The translations under genes were made by a program, and so were the position numbers. Positions 52,823-60,963 of a DNA stretch of 60,966 nucleotides are shown piece by piece; position 1 is the stretch's first letter, and every line of letters starts with the position of its first letter. This DNA comes from Rhodobiaceae bacterium (GTDB lineage: Bacteria; Pseudomonadota; Alphaproteobacteria; Rhizobiales; Tepidamorphaceae): NCBI GenBank assembly GCA_020637855.1, contig JACKJR010000009.1, forward strand, positions 1 to 60,966, written 5' to 3'. The notes under the pieces were generated by a model. That model did no database searches and had not been told where the DNA came from. It saw only the letters and a program-made list of their open reading frames with translations.

Positions 52823-53998
52823 GTGAGCACACTTGCACCCTCTCTCGCCAGACCGCCAGCAGCCGATGCCGATTCAATCCGGGTCTGTGTCGTCGATGAT
52901 GCTGTTGTCGTGCGTGGCATGGTTTCCCGCTGGATCGGCGAAGAGGCGGGTATCGAGCTGGTCGGCAGCTACCGCAACGGGCGCGTCGCAGTGGAAAGCG
53001 TGGCGAAGGACAAGCCCCACGTCATTGTGCTCGACGTTGAAATGCCCGAGATGGATGGCTTGACCGCGCTGCCGCTTCTGTTGAAAGCCTGCCCCGGCGT
53101 GCGGATCGTGATGGCTTCGACATTGACCCGGCGCAACGCGGAAATCAGCCTGAAGGCGCTTTCACTCGGAGCTGCAGACTATGTTCCCAAGCCGGAATCC
53201 AATTCCGGCGTGTCGACGTCGGGGGATTTCCGGCGTGAACTGATCGACAAGATCCGTGCTCTTGGCGCGCGTGCGCTTGGCCGTACGGTTGCTCCGAAGC
53301 CGGCCGTTCCCGGTGTGGCGAGGACACCAGCCGTTGCTGAGCGTGCTGCGCCGCCAGCCGCCGCGCCGGCCGGTGACGGACCCATCGTGCATCGCCCATT
53401 TTCACGGACCACCCCGGGTATCCTGATCATCGGGTCGTCGACAGGCGGACCGCCCGCGCTTTCGCAGTTGTTCGGCGCGCTCAACAGCGACGTATGGCGC
53501 CGTGTGCCTGTTCTCGTCACGCAACATATGCCGGCAACCTTTACGGCGATCCTGGCAGAGCATTTGACCCGTGCATCACGCATTTCGGCAGCGGAAGCCG
53601 TTGATGGCGAGCGGGTTGTGGCTGGCCGCATCTATGTGGCGCCCGGTGGCAAGCATATGGTGCTGAGCGGTTCGCGGCAGGCACCCGTGATAAAGTTGAC
53701 CGATGATGCGCCGGTGCATTTCTGCAAGCCGGCCGTTGATCCGTTGTTTGAATCCGTTGTGCCGCTCTACGGCCCCTCGACGCTTGCGGTCGTGCTGACC
53801 GGCATGGGTTCGGACGGGGCGGCAGGCGCAGTCCGAATTGCCGATGCCGGGGGAACGGTATTGGCACAGGACAAGGAAAGCAGCGTTGTCTGGGGCATGC
53901 CGGGTGCCGTGGCACACGCCGGAGCAAGCGCAGCGTTGCTGCCGGTTGGCCGTATTGCTTCGAAAATCAATGAACTGGTCATGGGAGCGCGTGCGTGA
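52823..53998 (+). CDS. cheB: Chemoreceptor methylesterase CheB
   Basis: CheB has an N-terminal receiver (VCVVDDAVVVRGMV, phospho-Asp in VIVLDVEMPEMDGL), a linker and a C-terminal methylesterase with the catalytic triad visible: Ser in GSSTGGPPALSQL, His in LVTQHMPATFT and Asp in TGMGSDGAAG. Start is uncertain: GTG 52823 has GAAGGT upstream, and TTG 52805 would add six residues. The gene overlaps cheR by 4 bases. Confidence 0.93.
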   Translation: MSTLAPSLARPPAADADSIRVCVVDDAVVVRGMVSRWIGEEAGIELVGSYRNGRVAVESVAKDKPHVIVLDVEMPEMDGLTALPLLLKACPGVRIVMASTLTRRNAEISLKALSLGAADYVPKPESNSGVSTSGDFRRELIDKIRALGARALGRTVAPKPAVPGVARTPAVAERAAPPAAAPAGDGPIVHRPFSRTTPGILIIGSSTGGPPALSQLFGALNSDVWRRVPVLVTQHMPATFTAILAEHLTRASRISAAEAVDGERVVAGRIYVAPGGKHMVLSGSRQAPVIKLTDDAPVHFCKPAVDPLFESVVPLYGPSTLAVVLTGMGSDGAAGAVRIADAGGTVLAQDKESSVVWGMPGAVAHAGASAALLPVGRIASKINELVMGARA

Positions 53999-54960
53999 CA
54001 CCTGCGGATTTTTCTTTCCTGCAGTCCTTTCTGAAGGCCCGTTCCGGACTCGATCTGGCCGCCGATAAGCAATACCTGATCGACAGCCGCCTGAACCCGG
54101 TCGTGCGAAAGCGCCAGCTTGGTGATCTTGCGAACCTGGTGCGGATGCTGAAAGCGGGTGGTGACAAGGCACTGGAAGCCGTGGTGGTCGAAGCGATGAC
54201 CACCAATGAATCCTTCTTTTTCCGCGATAAGACGCCGTTTGATCAGTTTCGCGAAAAGATCGTGCCCTCGCTTACGCAGTCGCGTGCTTCGAGCCGCAAG
54301 TTGCGGATCTGGTGCGCTGCCGCTTCGACGGGGCAGGAACCCTATTCCCTGGCCATGATCATCAAGGAAATGTCGGGAACGCTTGCAAATTGGCGTACCG
54401 AGATTGTCGGCACGGACCTTTCAGGCGAGGTTCTGGAAAAGGCGCGCGCGGGCCTTTACAGCCAGTTCGAAGTCCAGCGCGGCCTGCCGGTCCAGATGCT
54501 GGTCAAGTATTTCGAGCAGCAGGGCGAGATGTGGCAGCTTAGTCCGGCGATCCGGGCGATGGTTCAATACAAGACCTTCAATCTGCTCGACAGTTTCTCC
54601 GGCATGGGGCAGTTCGACGTCATCTTCTGCCGCAACGTGCTGATCTATTTTGATGCGCCGACGAAACGCGACGTGCTCGCGCGTATGGCGCGTCAGCTTG
54701 CGCCAGATGGCTTTCTGGTTCTCGGGGCGGCTGAAACAGTGGTTGGCCTGACCACGGATTTTGCGCCGATGGAAGGCGGACGCGGTGTCTATCTTCCAAC
54801 GGGCAATGGCGTTGCCGCGCAGCCGCAGCTCAAGGCCGTCAATGCGGCGGGTGTGACAAACTCGGCGATTGCGCCGGGCATGCCGGGTGCATCTGCCGCA
54901 CCTGCCAAACCCGCAGCCTCGAATGTATTGCCTATGACGCCTGCGCGCATTCGCACCTGA
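53995..54960 (+). CDS. cheR: Chemoreceptor methyltransferase CheR
   Basis: CheR methylates receptor glutamates using SAM. The 321-residue protein has the N-terminal helical domain (FLKARSGLDLAADKQYLIDSRL), ESFFFRDKTPFDQF, the SAM site RIWCAAASTGQEPYSLAMI and FCRNVLIYFD. A tail of about 45 residues rich in Ala, Pro and Val follows the methyltransferase core. Starts with GTG at 53995 overlapping the cheB stop. Confidence 0.93.
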   Translation: MTPADFSFLQSFLKARSGLDLAADKQYLIDSRLNPVVRKRQLGDLANLVRMLKAGGDKALEAVVVEAMTTNESFFFRDKTPFDQFREKIVPSLTQSRASSRKLRIWCAAASTGQEPYSLAMIIKEMSGTLANWRTEIVGTDLSGEVLEKARAGLYSQFEVQRGLPVQMLVKYFEQQGEMWQLSPAIRAMVQYKTFNLLDSFSGMGQFDVIFCRNVLIYFDAPTKRDVLARMARQLAPDGFLVLGAAETVVGLTTDFAPMEGGRGVYLPTGNGVAAQPQLKAVNAAGVTNSAIAPGMPGASAAPAKPAASNVLPMTPARIRT

Positions 54961-55036
54961 TAGCTCCTCGAGTGGATGCAGGAAAAGGCGGCAACTCGCT
55001 GATATAAAATCAGTTTTCGAAGTTTTGAGAACAAGG

Positions 55037-55075
55037 AAAACCCCGCGATCCGATCTGGACCGCGGGGTTTTTCTT
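55037..55075. terminator. Bidirectional terminator between cheR and ctrA
   Basis: The stem CCCCGCG (55041-55047) / CGCGGGG (55061-55067) has a 13-nt loop, four A residues on its left and TTTTTCTTT on its right. It can serve both convergent transcripts. Confidence 0.8.
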
Positions 55076-55102
55076 TATCCCCGACCCCAATGCCTGATGT
55101 GA

Positions 55103-55795
55103 TCAGGCGGCCATCTCGTCGTCGGGATCGCGAAGCACATAGCCGCGTCCCCAGACGGTTTCGATGTAATTCTTGCCACCGGTCGCCGTTGAAAGCTTCT
55201 TGCGCAGCTTGCAGATAAAGACGTCGATGATCTTCAGTTCCGGTTCGTCGATGCCGCCATAGAGATGATTGAGGAACATCTCCTTGGTAAGCGTCGTGCC
55301 CTTGCGCAGCGAGAGCAGCTCGAGCATCTGATATTCCTTGCCGGTCAGATGCACGCGCTGGCTGGCTACCTCGACGGTCTTGGTGTCGAGGTTGACGGTC
55401 AGGTCACCGGTGGTGATGACCGACTGGGCGTGCCCCTTGGAGCGGCGCACGATCGCGTGGATGCGCGCAACCAGCTCGTCCTTGTGGAACGGCTTGGTCA
55501 TATAGTCATCGGCGCCTACGCCGAGACCGCGAACCTTGTCCTCAACGCCGGAATTGCCCGACAGAATGAGAATCGGTGTCTTGACCTTGGAAAGCCGGAG
55601 CGTCTTGAGGACTTCATAGCCGCTCATATCCGGAAGACCGAGATCCAGAAGAATGATGTCGTAGTCGTAGATCTTGCCGAGGTCGATACCTTCCTCGCCC
55701 AGATCGGTTACATAGACGTTGAAGCTCTCTGACTTCAGCATCAATTCGATGCTTTGCGCTGTCGCGCTGTCATCTTCGATCAGCAAAACCCGCAT
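55103..55795 (-). CDS. ctrA: Cell-cycle master regulator CtrA
   Basis: CtrA is the essential OmpR-family regulator controlling division, motility and envelope genes in alphaproteobacteria. The 230-residue protein is near-canonical: MRVLLIEDDSATAQSIELML, phospho-Asp51 in IILLDLGLPDMSGYEV, the winged-helix LTGKEYQMLELLSLRKGTTLTKEMFLNHLYGG and KIIDVFICKLRKKL. The C-terminal EMAA ends in Ala-Ala, the degron type seen by ClpXP in Caulobacter CtrA. The region upstream, shared with fliI, is dense in GANTC and has three GTTAAC sites. Confidence 0.97.
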   Translation of the reverse strand: MRVLLIEDDSATAQSIELMLKSESFNVYVTDLGEEGIDLGKIYDYDIILLDLGLPDMSGYEVLKTLRLSKVKTPILILSGNSGVEDKVRGLGVGADDYMTKPFHKDELVARIHAIVRRSKGHAQSVITTGDLTVNLDTKTVEVASQRVHLTGKEYQMLELLSLRKGTTLTKEMFLNHLYGGIDEPELKIIDVFICKLRKKLSTATGGKNYIETVWGRGYVLRDPDDEMAA

Positions 55796-56142
55796 GCCTA
55801 AAATCCCTTCCGCTGCCTATCCTGGGCGAGGCCCCCACCGGATTTTCTTCCAGTGCCCCTGCCTGCCGCGGCTTGCGAATCCAATTGTTAACGCCCAATG
55901 GTTAACAAAAGCTGATTCGCGTCAAGCTTTGGCTTACACTTTCTCTTGCGCGAATCACCGCAGGACACTGAAAAAACGACAGAATTCGCCTTTGATATGG
56001 TTAACAAAAAACTTTAAGAGCGAGCCCTAAATGATTCATCGGACTCATCGTTTACGGCATCTGGATACCGGTATTGAATCGGCAAACGAGGTTTACCGGC
56101 CCTTAAATTCTCAGGCCCAGTATTTTCGAGGCTCGTAAACGA
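55796..56142. promoter_or_regulatory. ctrA-fliI divergent control region
   Basis: This 347-base spacer holds six GANTC sites (55877, 55914, 55952, 56033, 56042, 56076) within about 200 bases and three GTTAAC half-sites (55887, 55901, 56000). GTTAAC at 55887 and 55901 are 8 bases apart. In Caulobacter and rhizobia, GANTC methylation by CcrM and CtrA autoregulation time ctrA expression, so the layout fits a cell-cycle promoter. I see no gene. Confidence 0.65.
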
Positions 56143-57540
56143 ATGGTTACGGAAAAACTGCTTTCCGCTACGGAAGAACGCGCCGGCCCATATGGGGAGC
56201 GCATGCAAGCGCTGGGCGCAGATATAGAAGCAATCGGTGAAGTCGAGCTTTTCGGACGGGTTGCCGCGCTGCAGGGTCTGCTGGTGGAAATTGCCGGTCC
56301 GGTCCGGCAGATGCGCGTGGGCTCAAGGTTGAAAATCGCCGATAGCGATGCTCACAGCGTCCATTGCGAGGTCGTGGGTTTCCGCGGAGAACGCGCACTG
56401 GCTCTGCCGCTTGACCCGCTGGAAGGCGTGCGTATGGGGTGCCGCGCGGTCATCGAAGCCGGCGAGCCGGTCATCCGGCCCTCGAAGGGCTGGCTCGGCC
56501 GCGTCATCGACGGGCGTGGCATGCCGATTGACGGCAAAGGGCCACTCGTTCCCGGCGCGGGTTCATATGACTTGCGCGCCAAACCGCCGGCCGCGCATAC
56601 GCGTCAGCGGGTCGGGGCGCCGATTGATCTTGGCGTGCGTGCGCTCAATACCTTCACGACTTGCTGCCAAGGGCAGCGCATGGGTATTTTCGCCGGTTCC
56701 GGCGTCGGCAAGTCGGTGCTGTTCTCCATGATCGCGCGCAACACCGATGCGGATGTTGCGGTGATCGGGCTGATCGGCGAGCGCGGCCGCGAGGTGCAGG
56801 AATTTCTGCAGGACGATCTCGGCGAGGAGGGGCTTAAGCGCGCCTGCGTCGTGGTGGCGACATCCGACGAGCCCGCCCTGATGCGACGTCAGGCCGCACT
56901 TATGGCGATGACACTGGCCGAATATTTCCGCGATCAGGGCAAGAATGTCCTGCTGATGATGGATTCATTGACGCGTTTTGCCATGGCGCAGCGCGAAATC
57001 GGCCTTGCCAGCGGCGAGCCGCCAACGGCGAAGGGCTATACGCCGACGGTTTTCACCGAATTGCCGCGATTGCTGGAGCGCGCGGGGCCCGGACCGAAGG
57101 GCTCAGGCATGATAACGGGGCTTTTCACGGTTCTCGTTGATGGTGACGACCACAACGAACCTGTGTCGGATGCGGTCCGCTCGATCGTTGATGGGCACAT
57201 CGTGATGGAAAGATCGATCGCTGAGCGCGGAAGATACCCGGCCGTTAACGTTCTGAAATCGGTTTCGCGTACTATGCCTGAATCGTCGGCTGCGGAATTC
57301 AGGCCTGTCATCAAGCAGGCCCGCAATCTGCTCGCCACATATGCGGATATGGAGGAGCTGATACGGCTTGGCGCTTACAGGAAGGGGAGTGACCCTCTCG
57401 TCGATGAAGCGATTGCATTGAACGCACCGCTTGAGGCGTTCCTGAGCCAGGCCAAGGATGAAGCAACGACGATAGAAGAGGGCTACCGGACGCTTGCGGC
57501 CATTGTGGATGGCGGCCGGTCCCAAAGGGCTGATGAGTAA
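56143..57540 (+). CDS. fliI: Flagellum-specific ATPase FliI
   Basis: FliI is the F1-like ATPase of the flagellar type III export apparatus. The 465-residue protein has Walker A (GIFAGSGVGKSVLF), IGLIGERGREVQEFL, Walker B (NVLLMMDSLTRFAMAQREIGLA) and GSGMITGLFTVLVDGDDHNEPV. Family alternatives such as AtpD are excluded by FliI-type sequence. fliJ follows 11 bases later. Confidence 0.95.
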   Translation: MVTEKLLSATEERAGPYGERMQALGADIEAIGEVELFGRVAALQGLLVEIAGPVRQMRVGSRLKIADSDAHSVHCEVVGFRGERALALPLDPLEGVRMGCRAVIEAGEPVIRPSKGWLGRVIDGRGMPIDGKGPLVPGAGSYDLRAKPPAAHTRQRVGAPIDLGVRALNTFTTCCQGQRMGIFAGSGVGKSVLFSMIARNTDADVAVIGLIGERGREVQEFLQDDLGEEGLKRACVVVATSDEPALMRRQAALMAMTLAEYFRDQGKNVLLMMDSLTRFAMAQREIGLASGEPPTAKGYTPTVFTELPRLLERAGPGPKGSGMITGLFTVLVDGDDHNEPVSDAVRSIVDGHIVMERSIAERGRYPAVNVLKSVSRTMPESSAAEFRPVIKQARNLLATYADMEELIRLGAYRKGSDPLVDEAIALNAPLEAFLSQAKDEATTIEEGYRTLAAIVDGGRSQRADE

Positions 57541-57551
57541 GGAGTGAGGCC

Positions 57552-57962
57552 ATGAAATCGCGTGAGAGCCTGATACGCTTCAAGCGTTTCCAGGTTGACG
57601 AGAAGCGCCGCCATCTGGTGCAGATCGAGACCATGATCGCGGAGTTCCACCGCATGGCGGAGGATCTCGAGCGGCAGATCAAGGACGAGGAGACGCGTGC
57701 GGGCGTTTCCGATGTCGGGCATTTCGCCTATCCGACCTTTGCACGGGCTGCATCGCAGCGGCGCGAGAACGTGCTGGCGTCCGCCGGCGAGCTCGACGGA
57801 CAGCTGCGGGATGCGCAAGACGCATTGGCCGAGGCAATCGAGGATCTGAAGAAGATCGAAATCCTCGAGGAACGTTCCGGTGAGCGTGAGCGCGTTGCAG
57901 AGGCAAAGCGCGATCAGGCAGACATGGACGCCATAGCCGGGAGGTTGGCCTTTCAAGGCTGA
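57552..57962 (+). CDS. fliJ: Flagellar export chaperone FliJ
   Basis: A 136-residue, wholly helical coiled-coil protein rich in Arg/Lys/Glu (MKSRESLIRFKRFQVDEKRRHLVQIETMI ... ERERVAEAKRDQADMDAIAGRL). Sequence, size and position directly after fliI identify it as FliJ, which escorts substrates to the FliI ring. Individual FliJ proteins diverge strongly, so the family call rests mainly on context. Confidence 0.85.
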   Translation: MKSRESLIRFKRFQVDEKRRHLVQIETMIAEFHRMAEDLERQIKDEETRAGVSDVGHFAYPTFARAASQRRENVLASAGELDGQLRDAQDALAEAIEDLKKIEILEERSGERERVAEAKRDQADMDAIAGRLAFQG

Positions 57963-57970
57963 CGACTGAA

Positions 57971-58019
57971 GCAAATCCAGGAAAAGTGGAAACCGGTTTT
58001 CCGTCCGGATTTACGTCAA
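57971..58019 (-). repeat. Short intergenic repeat, copy B (compact)
   Basis: This 49-bp element, TTGACGTAAATCCGGACGG...CCTGGATTTGC on the minus strand, matches the ends of copy A at 16230-16322 (reverse orientation here). The ends pair (GCAAATCC / GGATTTAC) and GGAAAA / TTTTCC pairs inside, so it can fold. It lies 8 bases after the fliJ stop. Confidence 0.7.
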
Positions 58020-58158
58020 GGCAAAGATAAGGAACCGTAAGGGCGATCCGTGTGCGCCAGGACGGCTCCTAGCAGCCAAAGCTTCACTTCGGGATGCGTG
58101 GCGGGGAAATGTTCCCGCTGCGCGTCTTCGCGTGCGTGAAATCTAAGCTATCCATTCT

Positions 58159-58244
58159 CGTCATACCCGGGCTTGACCCGGGTATCCAGGGCGGCAGGAA
58201 CTTCCATTTGCCTCTGGATTGCCGGGTCAAGCCCGGCAATGACG
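58159..58244. repeat. Inverted-repeat element of the CCGGGCTTGACCCGG family
   Basis: The two 31-bp arms are CGTCATACCCGGG...CCAG (58159-58189) and CTGGATTGCCGGG...TGACG (58214-58244); each arm is itself palindromic (CCCGGG-CTTGA-CCCGGG and TTGCCGGG-TCAAG-CCCGGCAA). It can form a large hairpin with a 24-nt spacer. The same core occurs in the DUF4139 gene at 21866. The rest of the spacer 57963-58288 has no gene. Confidence 0.75.
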
Positions 58245-58288
58245 AAGGAGCGGTTCTTGCGAGGTTGGCATCAGGAACCCGTTTCACC

Positions 58289-59032
58289 TCACGGCGTGAT
58301 GCGGTGGGCGGCGAGGCGCTCGTAATAGGGGCGAGCCTCGTCGGCGATCCGTTGCAGGTCCGTCGGCAAGTCGGGCAGTGGCTCTTCTGTCGCCGCTGGC
58401 GGGGCGAAACCGGTCGATTGCTCGACCTGATGATACCAGTGCGATGCCCAGATGCCGTCGCTTTCATGGATGCCCGGCTTCCATGACAGCATCGCGTCAT
58501 CGAATGCGATGCCTAGCCGTTCGCAGAGCTGCGCCAGCGTGGAACGCGGGTTGGCGCGGACGTCGCTTGCGGCGATGACCGGCGGCGCCTTTCCGAGCCT
58601 GTCGGCGACCTGGCCGAAAATCTCGGCTTGCGCGACGAAACCGATGTCGGTGAGTTCGACGCTCTCGCGTTTCACCACATAGGATGCCAGCACGCGCTCG
58701 GGTTCGCGGATCAGGAAGGCATTTTCCACTTTGTCAATCCAGCCGCGTGGCATGGAGGGGATCATGTGGTGGGTCATGTGCTTCTGGTAGAAAACGCTCT
58801 TTCCTTCCGGCAACGGACCAGACAGCCATGCCGCGACCTTGTCAGCATCGGTTTCCCCGTCAGCGATGATCTCGGCGCGCATCGGGTGTTCGAGCCCCGT
58901 GCGATCGAGATAGGCGGCGTAAAAAGGCTCATCGACAACGATTGCGTCCGCACGCGCGCCGAAGCTGCGCATCATCGCGGTGGAGATGTTGCGCGGGCCA
59001 GACCACATGGCGATGCGGGTTTGCTTGCCCAT
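58289..59032 (-). CDS. Sulfotransferase-like P-loop protein
   Basis: The 247-residue protein begins with a PAPS-type P-loop (IAMWSGPRNISTAMMRSFG) and shows AFLIREPERVLASYVVKRESVELTDIGF (the second PAPS-contact block) and KPGIHESDGIWASHWYHQVEQSTGF. It belongs to the small sulfotransferase-family proteins found beside class IV aminotransferases, with which it overlaps operonically: the aminotransferase stop is 4 bases upstream. The acceptor substrate is unknown. Confidence 0.8.
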   Translation of the reverse strand: MGKQTRIAMWSGPRNISTAMMRSFGARADAIVVDEPFYAAYLDRTGLEHPMRAEIIADGETDADKVAAWLSGPLPEGKSVFYQKHMTHHMIPSMPRGWIDKVENAFLIREPERVLASYVVKRESVELTDIGFVAQAEIFGQVADRLGKAPPVIAASDVRANPRSTLAQLCERLGIAFDDAMLSWKPGIHESDGIWASHWYHQVEQSTGFAPPAATEEPLPDLPTDLQRIADEARPYYERLAAHRITP

Positions 59033-59036
59033 AGCA

Positions 59037-59972
59037 TTATGCGCCCGGCCTGGTCAGCGAGCTTGCCGCAAGTGCCTTGTAGCGTTTCGACAGATCGCGC
59101 GTGACGGGGCCTGAATATTCGCCATCGGCGGGCATTTCGCCAATCGTGCGGCCATCGATCTCGCGGATGGGAACAAGGCCGGCAAAGGTGCCGGTGACGA
59201 ATGCTTCCTCAGCGCTGTAGACGTCGGTCAGAGAGAAGCGCTTTTCACGCACGGTGTAACCGGCCTCGCGGGCAACCTGCAGCACGTTGGATCGCGTAAT
59301 GCCGCCCAAGCAGTAGTCGCCGGTGGAGGTCCAGACCTCGCCCTTGCGGACAATGAAGAAATGCGTCGAGTTGCAGGTGGCAACGAAACCGTCCGGGTCG
59401 AGCATCAGCGCTTCGTCGGCGCCGGCCTTGGCCGCCTGAATGCAGGCGAGGATGCAATTGAGCTTGGAATGCGAATTCAGCTTCTGGTCCTGTTCTGCGG
59501 GGCCGGTGCGGCGCACGTGCACGGTGAACAGTGTGATGCCCCTGGCGCGGACTTCCGGCCTGGTTTCCTTGTATTCTGGAATGATGACGACGGTCGCGGG
59601 GCCGATGGTGACGCGCGGGTCCTGATATGGCGTGCGCTTGATGCCGCGTGTGACCATCAGGCGGATATGCACGCCATCGCTCATGCCATTGGCGGCAAGG
59701 CAATCGAAGATGCGTTTCGTAAGATCTTCGCGCGTCAGGCCGACATCCATGTCGATGGCCTTGGCGCCTTCGTAGAGCCGGTCGAGATGTGCGGGCAGAA
59801 AGGCAACGCCGCCATTCATGACGCGCAGGCCCTCCCATACGCCGTCGCCGAGGATGAAGCCTGAATCAAAGACGGAAACCACGGCCTTCTCGCGCGGTAG
59901 CAATTCGCCGTTGACGCTGATCAGGATCGAGGCGTTACGCGGGTCGTCTTCGTAATCGTGGGTGGAAGTCAT
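59037..59972 (-). CDS. Class IV aminotransferase (BCAT/D-amino-acid-type)
   Basis: The 311-residue PLP enzyme has fold-type IV features: FILGDGVWEGLRVMNGGVAFLPAHLDRLY, RLMVTRGIKRTPYQDPRV, the PLP lysine in LNSHSKLNCILACIQAAKAGADEALMLD, and the conserved Glu in AEEAFVTGTFAGLVPI. It could be a branched-chain aminotransferase (IlvE-like) or a D-amino-acid transaminase; the sequence does not decide. It precedes the sulfotransferase-like gene in one operon. Confidence 0.87.
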   Translation of the reverse strand: MTSTHDYEDDPRNASILISVNGELLPREKAVVSVFDSGFILGDGVWEGLRVMNGGVAFLPAHLDRLYEGAKAIDMDVGLTREDLTKRIFDCLAANGMSDGVHIRLMVTRGIKRTPYQDPRVTIGPATVVIIPEYKETRPEVRARGITLFTVHVRRTGPAEQDQKLNSHSKLNCILACIQAAKAGADEALMLDPDGFVATCNSTHFFIVRKGEVWTSTGDYCLGGITRSNVLQVAREAGYTVREKRFSLTDVYSAEEAFVTGTFAGLVPIREIDGRTIGEMPADGEYSGPVTRDLSKRYKALAASSLTRPGA

Positions 59973-60026
59973 GGTGGTCCTGAGAGATTGGATGCTGCAT
60001 GACGCTATTGGCCGTTTCGCAGCGGT

Positions 60027-60653
60027 TCAAGCGTTGTCTTGCGGTTCAATCAGCGGCACATGCGGGGCAGCACTGCGCGGCAACAGGCCGGTCAGGCGCG
60101 GATCATCGGCAATCTCGATGGCCCGGCTGTAGGGTTCGAAGCCTGACTTGATGTAGAAATCCATCGCTTTGGGGTGATCGAAGTTGCAGGTGTGAACCCA
60201 CATCCGTTTCGAGCCGCGCACGAAGCCTCGGGCGATCGCTTCTGCCATCAGGTAGCGGCCAAGTCCGCCACCAATGGCACCGGGCACGAGGCCGAAGAAG
60301 GCAAGCTCCACTTCGCCCGGCTCGCGGAAATCCAGTTCGAGGATGCCGATGTCGCCGCCGGCACCGGCCAGGGCGAAGGCTTCAACGTCCCGGTTATCGA
60401 GTGTGTCAGCGAGTTCTTCATCGCTCATCTGCAGCCGCGAATACCAGAGCCATGGGTTGCCGACAGTGCGGAACAGTTTGCGGTACCGCTCGATTTCTCC
60501 GCCTTTGATGCGTTCAAGCCCATAGCCGAAAGGGGCGCGCATCGGCGAGAAACCTGCTGGTGGCGCGAACATCTGCAGCAGGATCGCCACGTTGGCGATT
60601 TTGCCGGGCGGAATATCGGTGAGGCCATTCAGTTCAAGCGGGATGGTTTTCAT
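60027..60653 (-). CDS. GNAT N-acetyltransferase
   Basis: The 208-residue protein has the acetyl-CoA-binding turn in ELAFFGLVPGAIGGGLGRYLMAEAI (Q/RxxGxG/A-type) and WVHTCNFDHPKAMDFYIKSGFEPY. The substrate is unknown. It may be transcribed with the membrane protein immediately upstream (31-base gap). Confidence 0.85.
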   Translation of the reverse strand: MKTIPLELNGLTDIPPGKIANVAILLQMFAPPAGFSPMRAPFGYGLERIKGGEIERYRKLFRTVGNPWLWYSRLQMSDEELADTLDNRDVEAFALAGAGGDIGILELDFREPGEVELAFFGLVPGAIGGGLGRYLMAEAIARGFVRGSKRMWVHTCNFDHPKAMDFYIKSGFEPYSRAIEIADDPRLTGLLPRSAAPHVPLIEPQDNA

Positions 60654-60684
60654 GCCGCCTCATGCCGTTTGAACACGCATGTGG

Positions 60685-60963
60685 TCAAGGGGCTGAGGCG
60701 ATCGCGATGATGATCGCGGCGATCACCGCCAGCGCGAGCAGTATGGCGCAGGCTGCGGGAATACGGGCCAGCCAGCGTGTGCCCGTTCCGCGTTCAAAGC
60801 GCTTTCCCGTCATGGCAATCACGATGGCAAGACCCGTTGCGACTGCTTGCCAGCCAAGGAAACCGAAAACGCGGTTCATGCCGCGCACGAAACCGTCGCC
60901 AGAGGGCGCAGTGTCGAAGAAGACCCAGAACGACCAGCAGAAAACCACTGCCCAGACCGCCAT
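60685..60963 (-). CDS. Membrane protein, possibly truncated by the window edge
   Basis: The 92 visible residues have two to three hydrophobic segments (WAVVFCWSFWVFF; VATGLAIVIAMT; ACAILLALAVIAAIIIAIASA). The ATG at 60961-60963 is only 3 bases from the window end, so the gene may start further right. Family not recognised. Confidence 0.55.
   Translation of the reverse strand: MAVWAVVFCWSFWVFFDTAPSGDGFVRGMNRVFGFLGWQAVATGLAIVIAMTGKRFERGTGTRWLARIPAACAILLALAVIAAIIIAIASAP

Noticed and set aside
55887..55906. Two GTTAAC sequences near ctrA read as a full CtrA site
   Set aside because: The TTAA cores are 10 bases apart, not 7, so this is not the consensus. I kept them only as half-sites.
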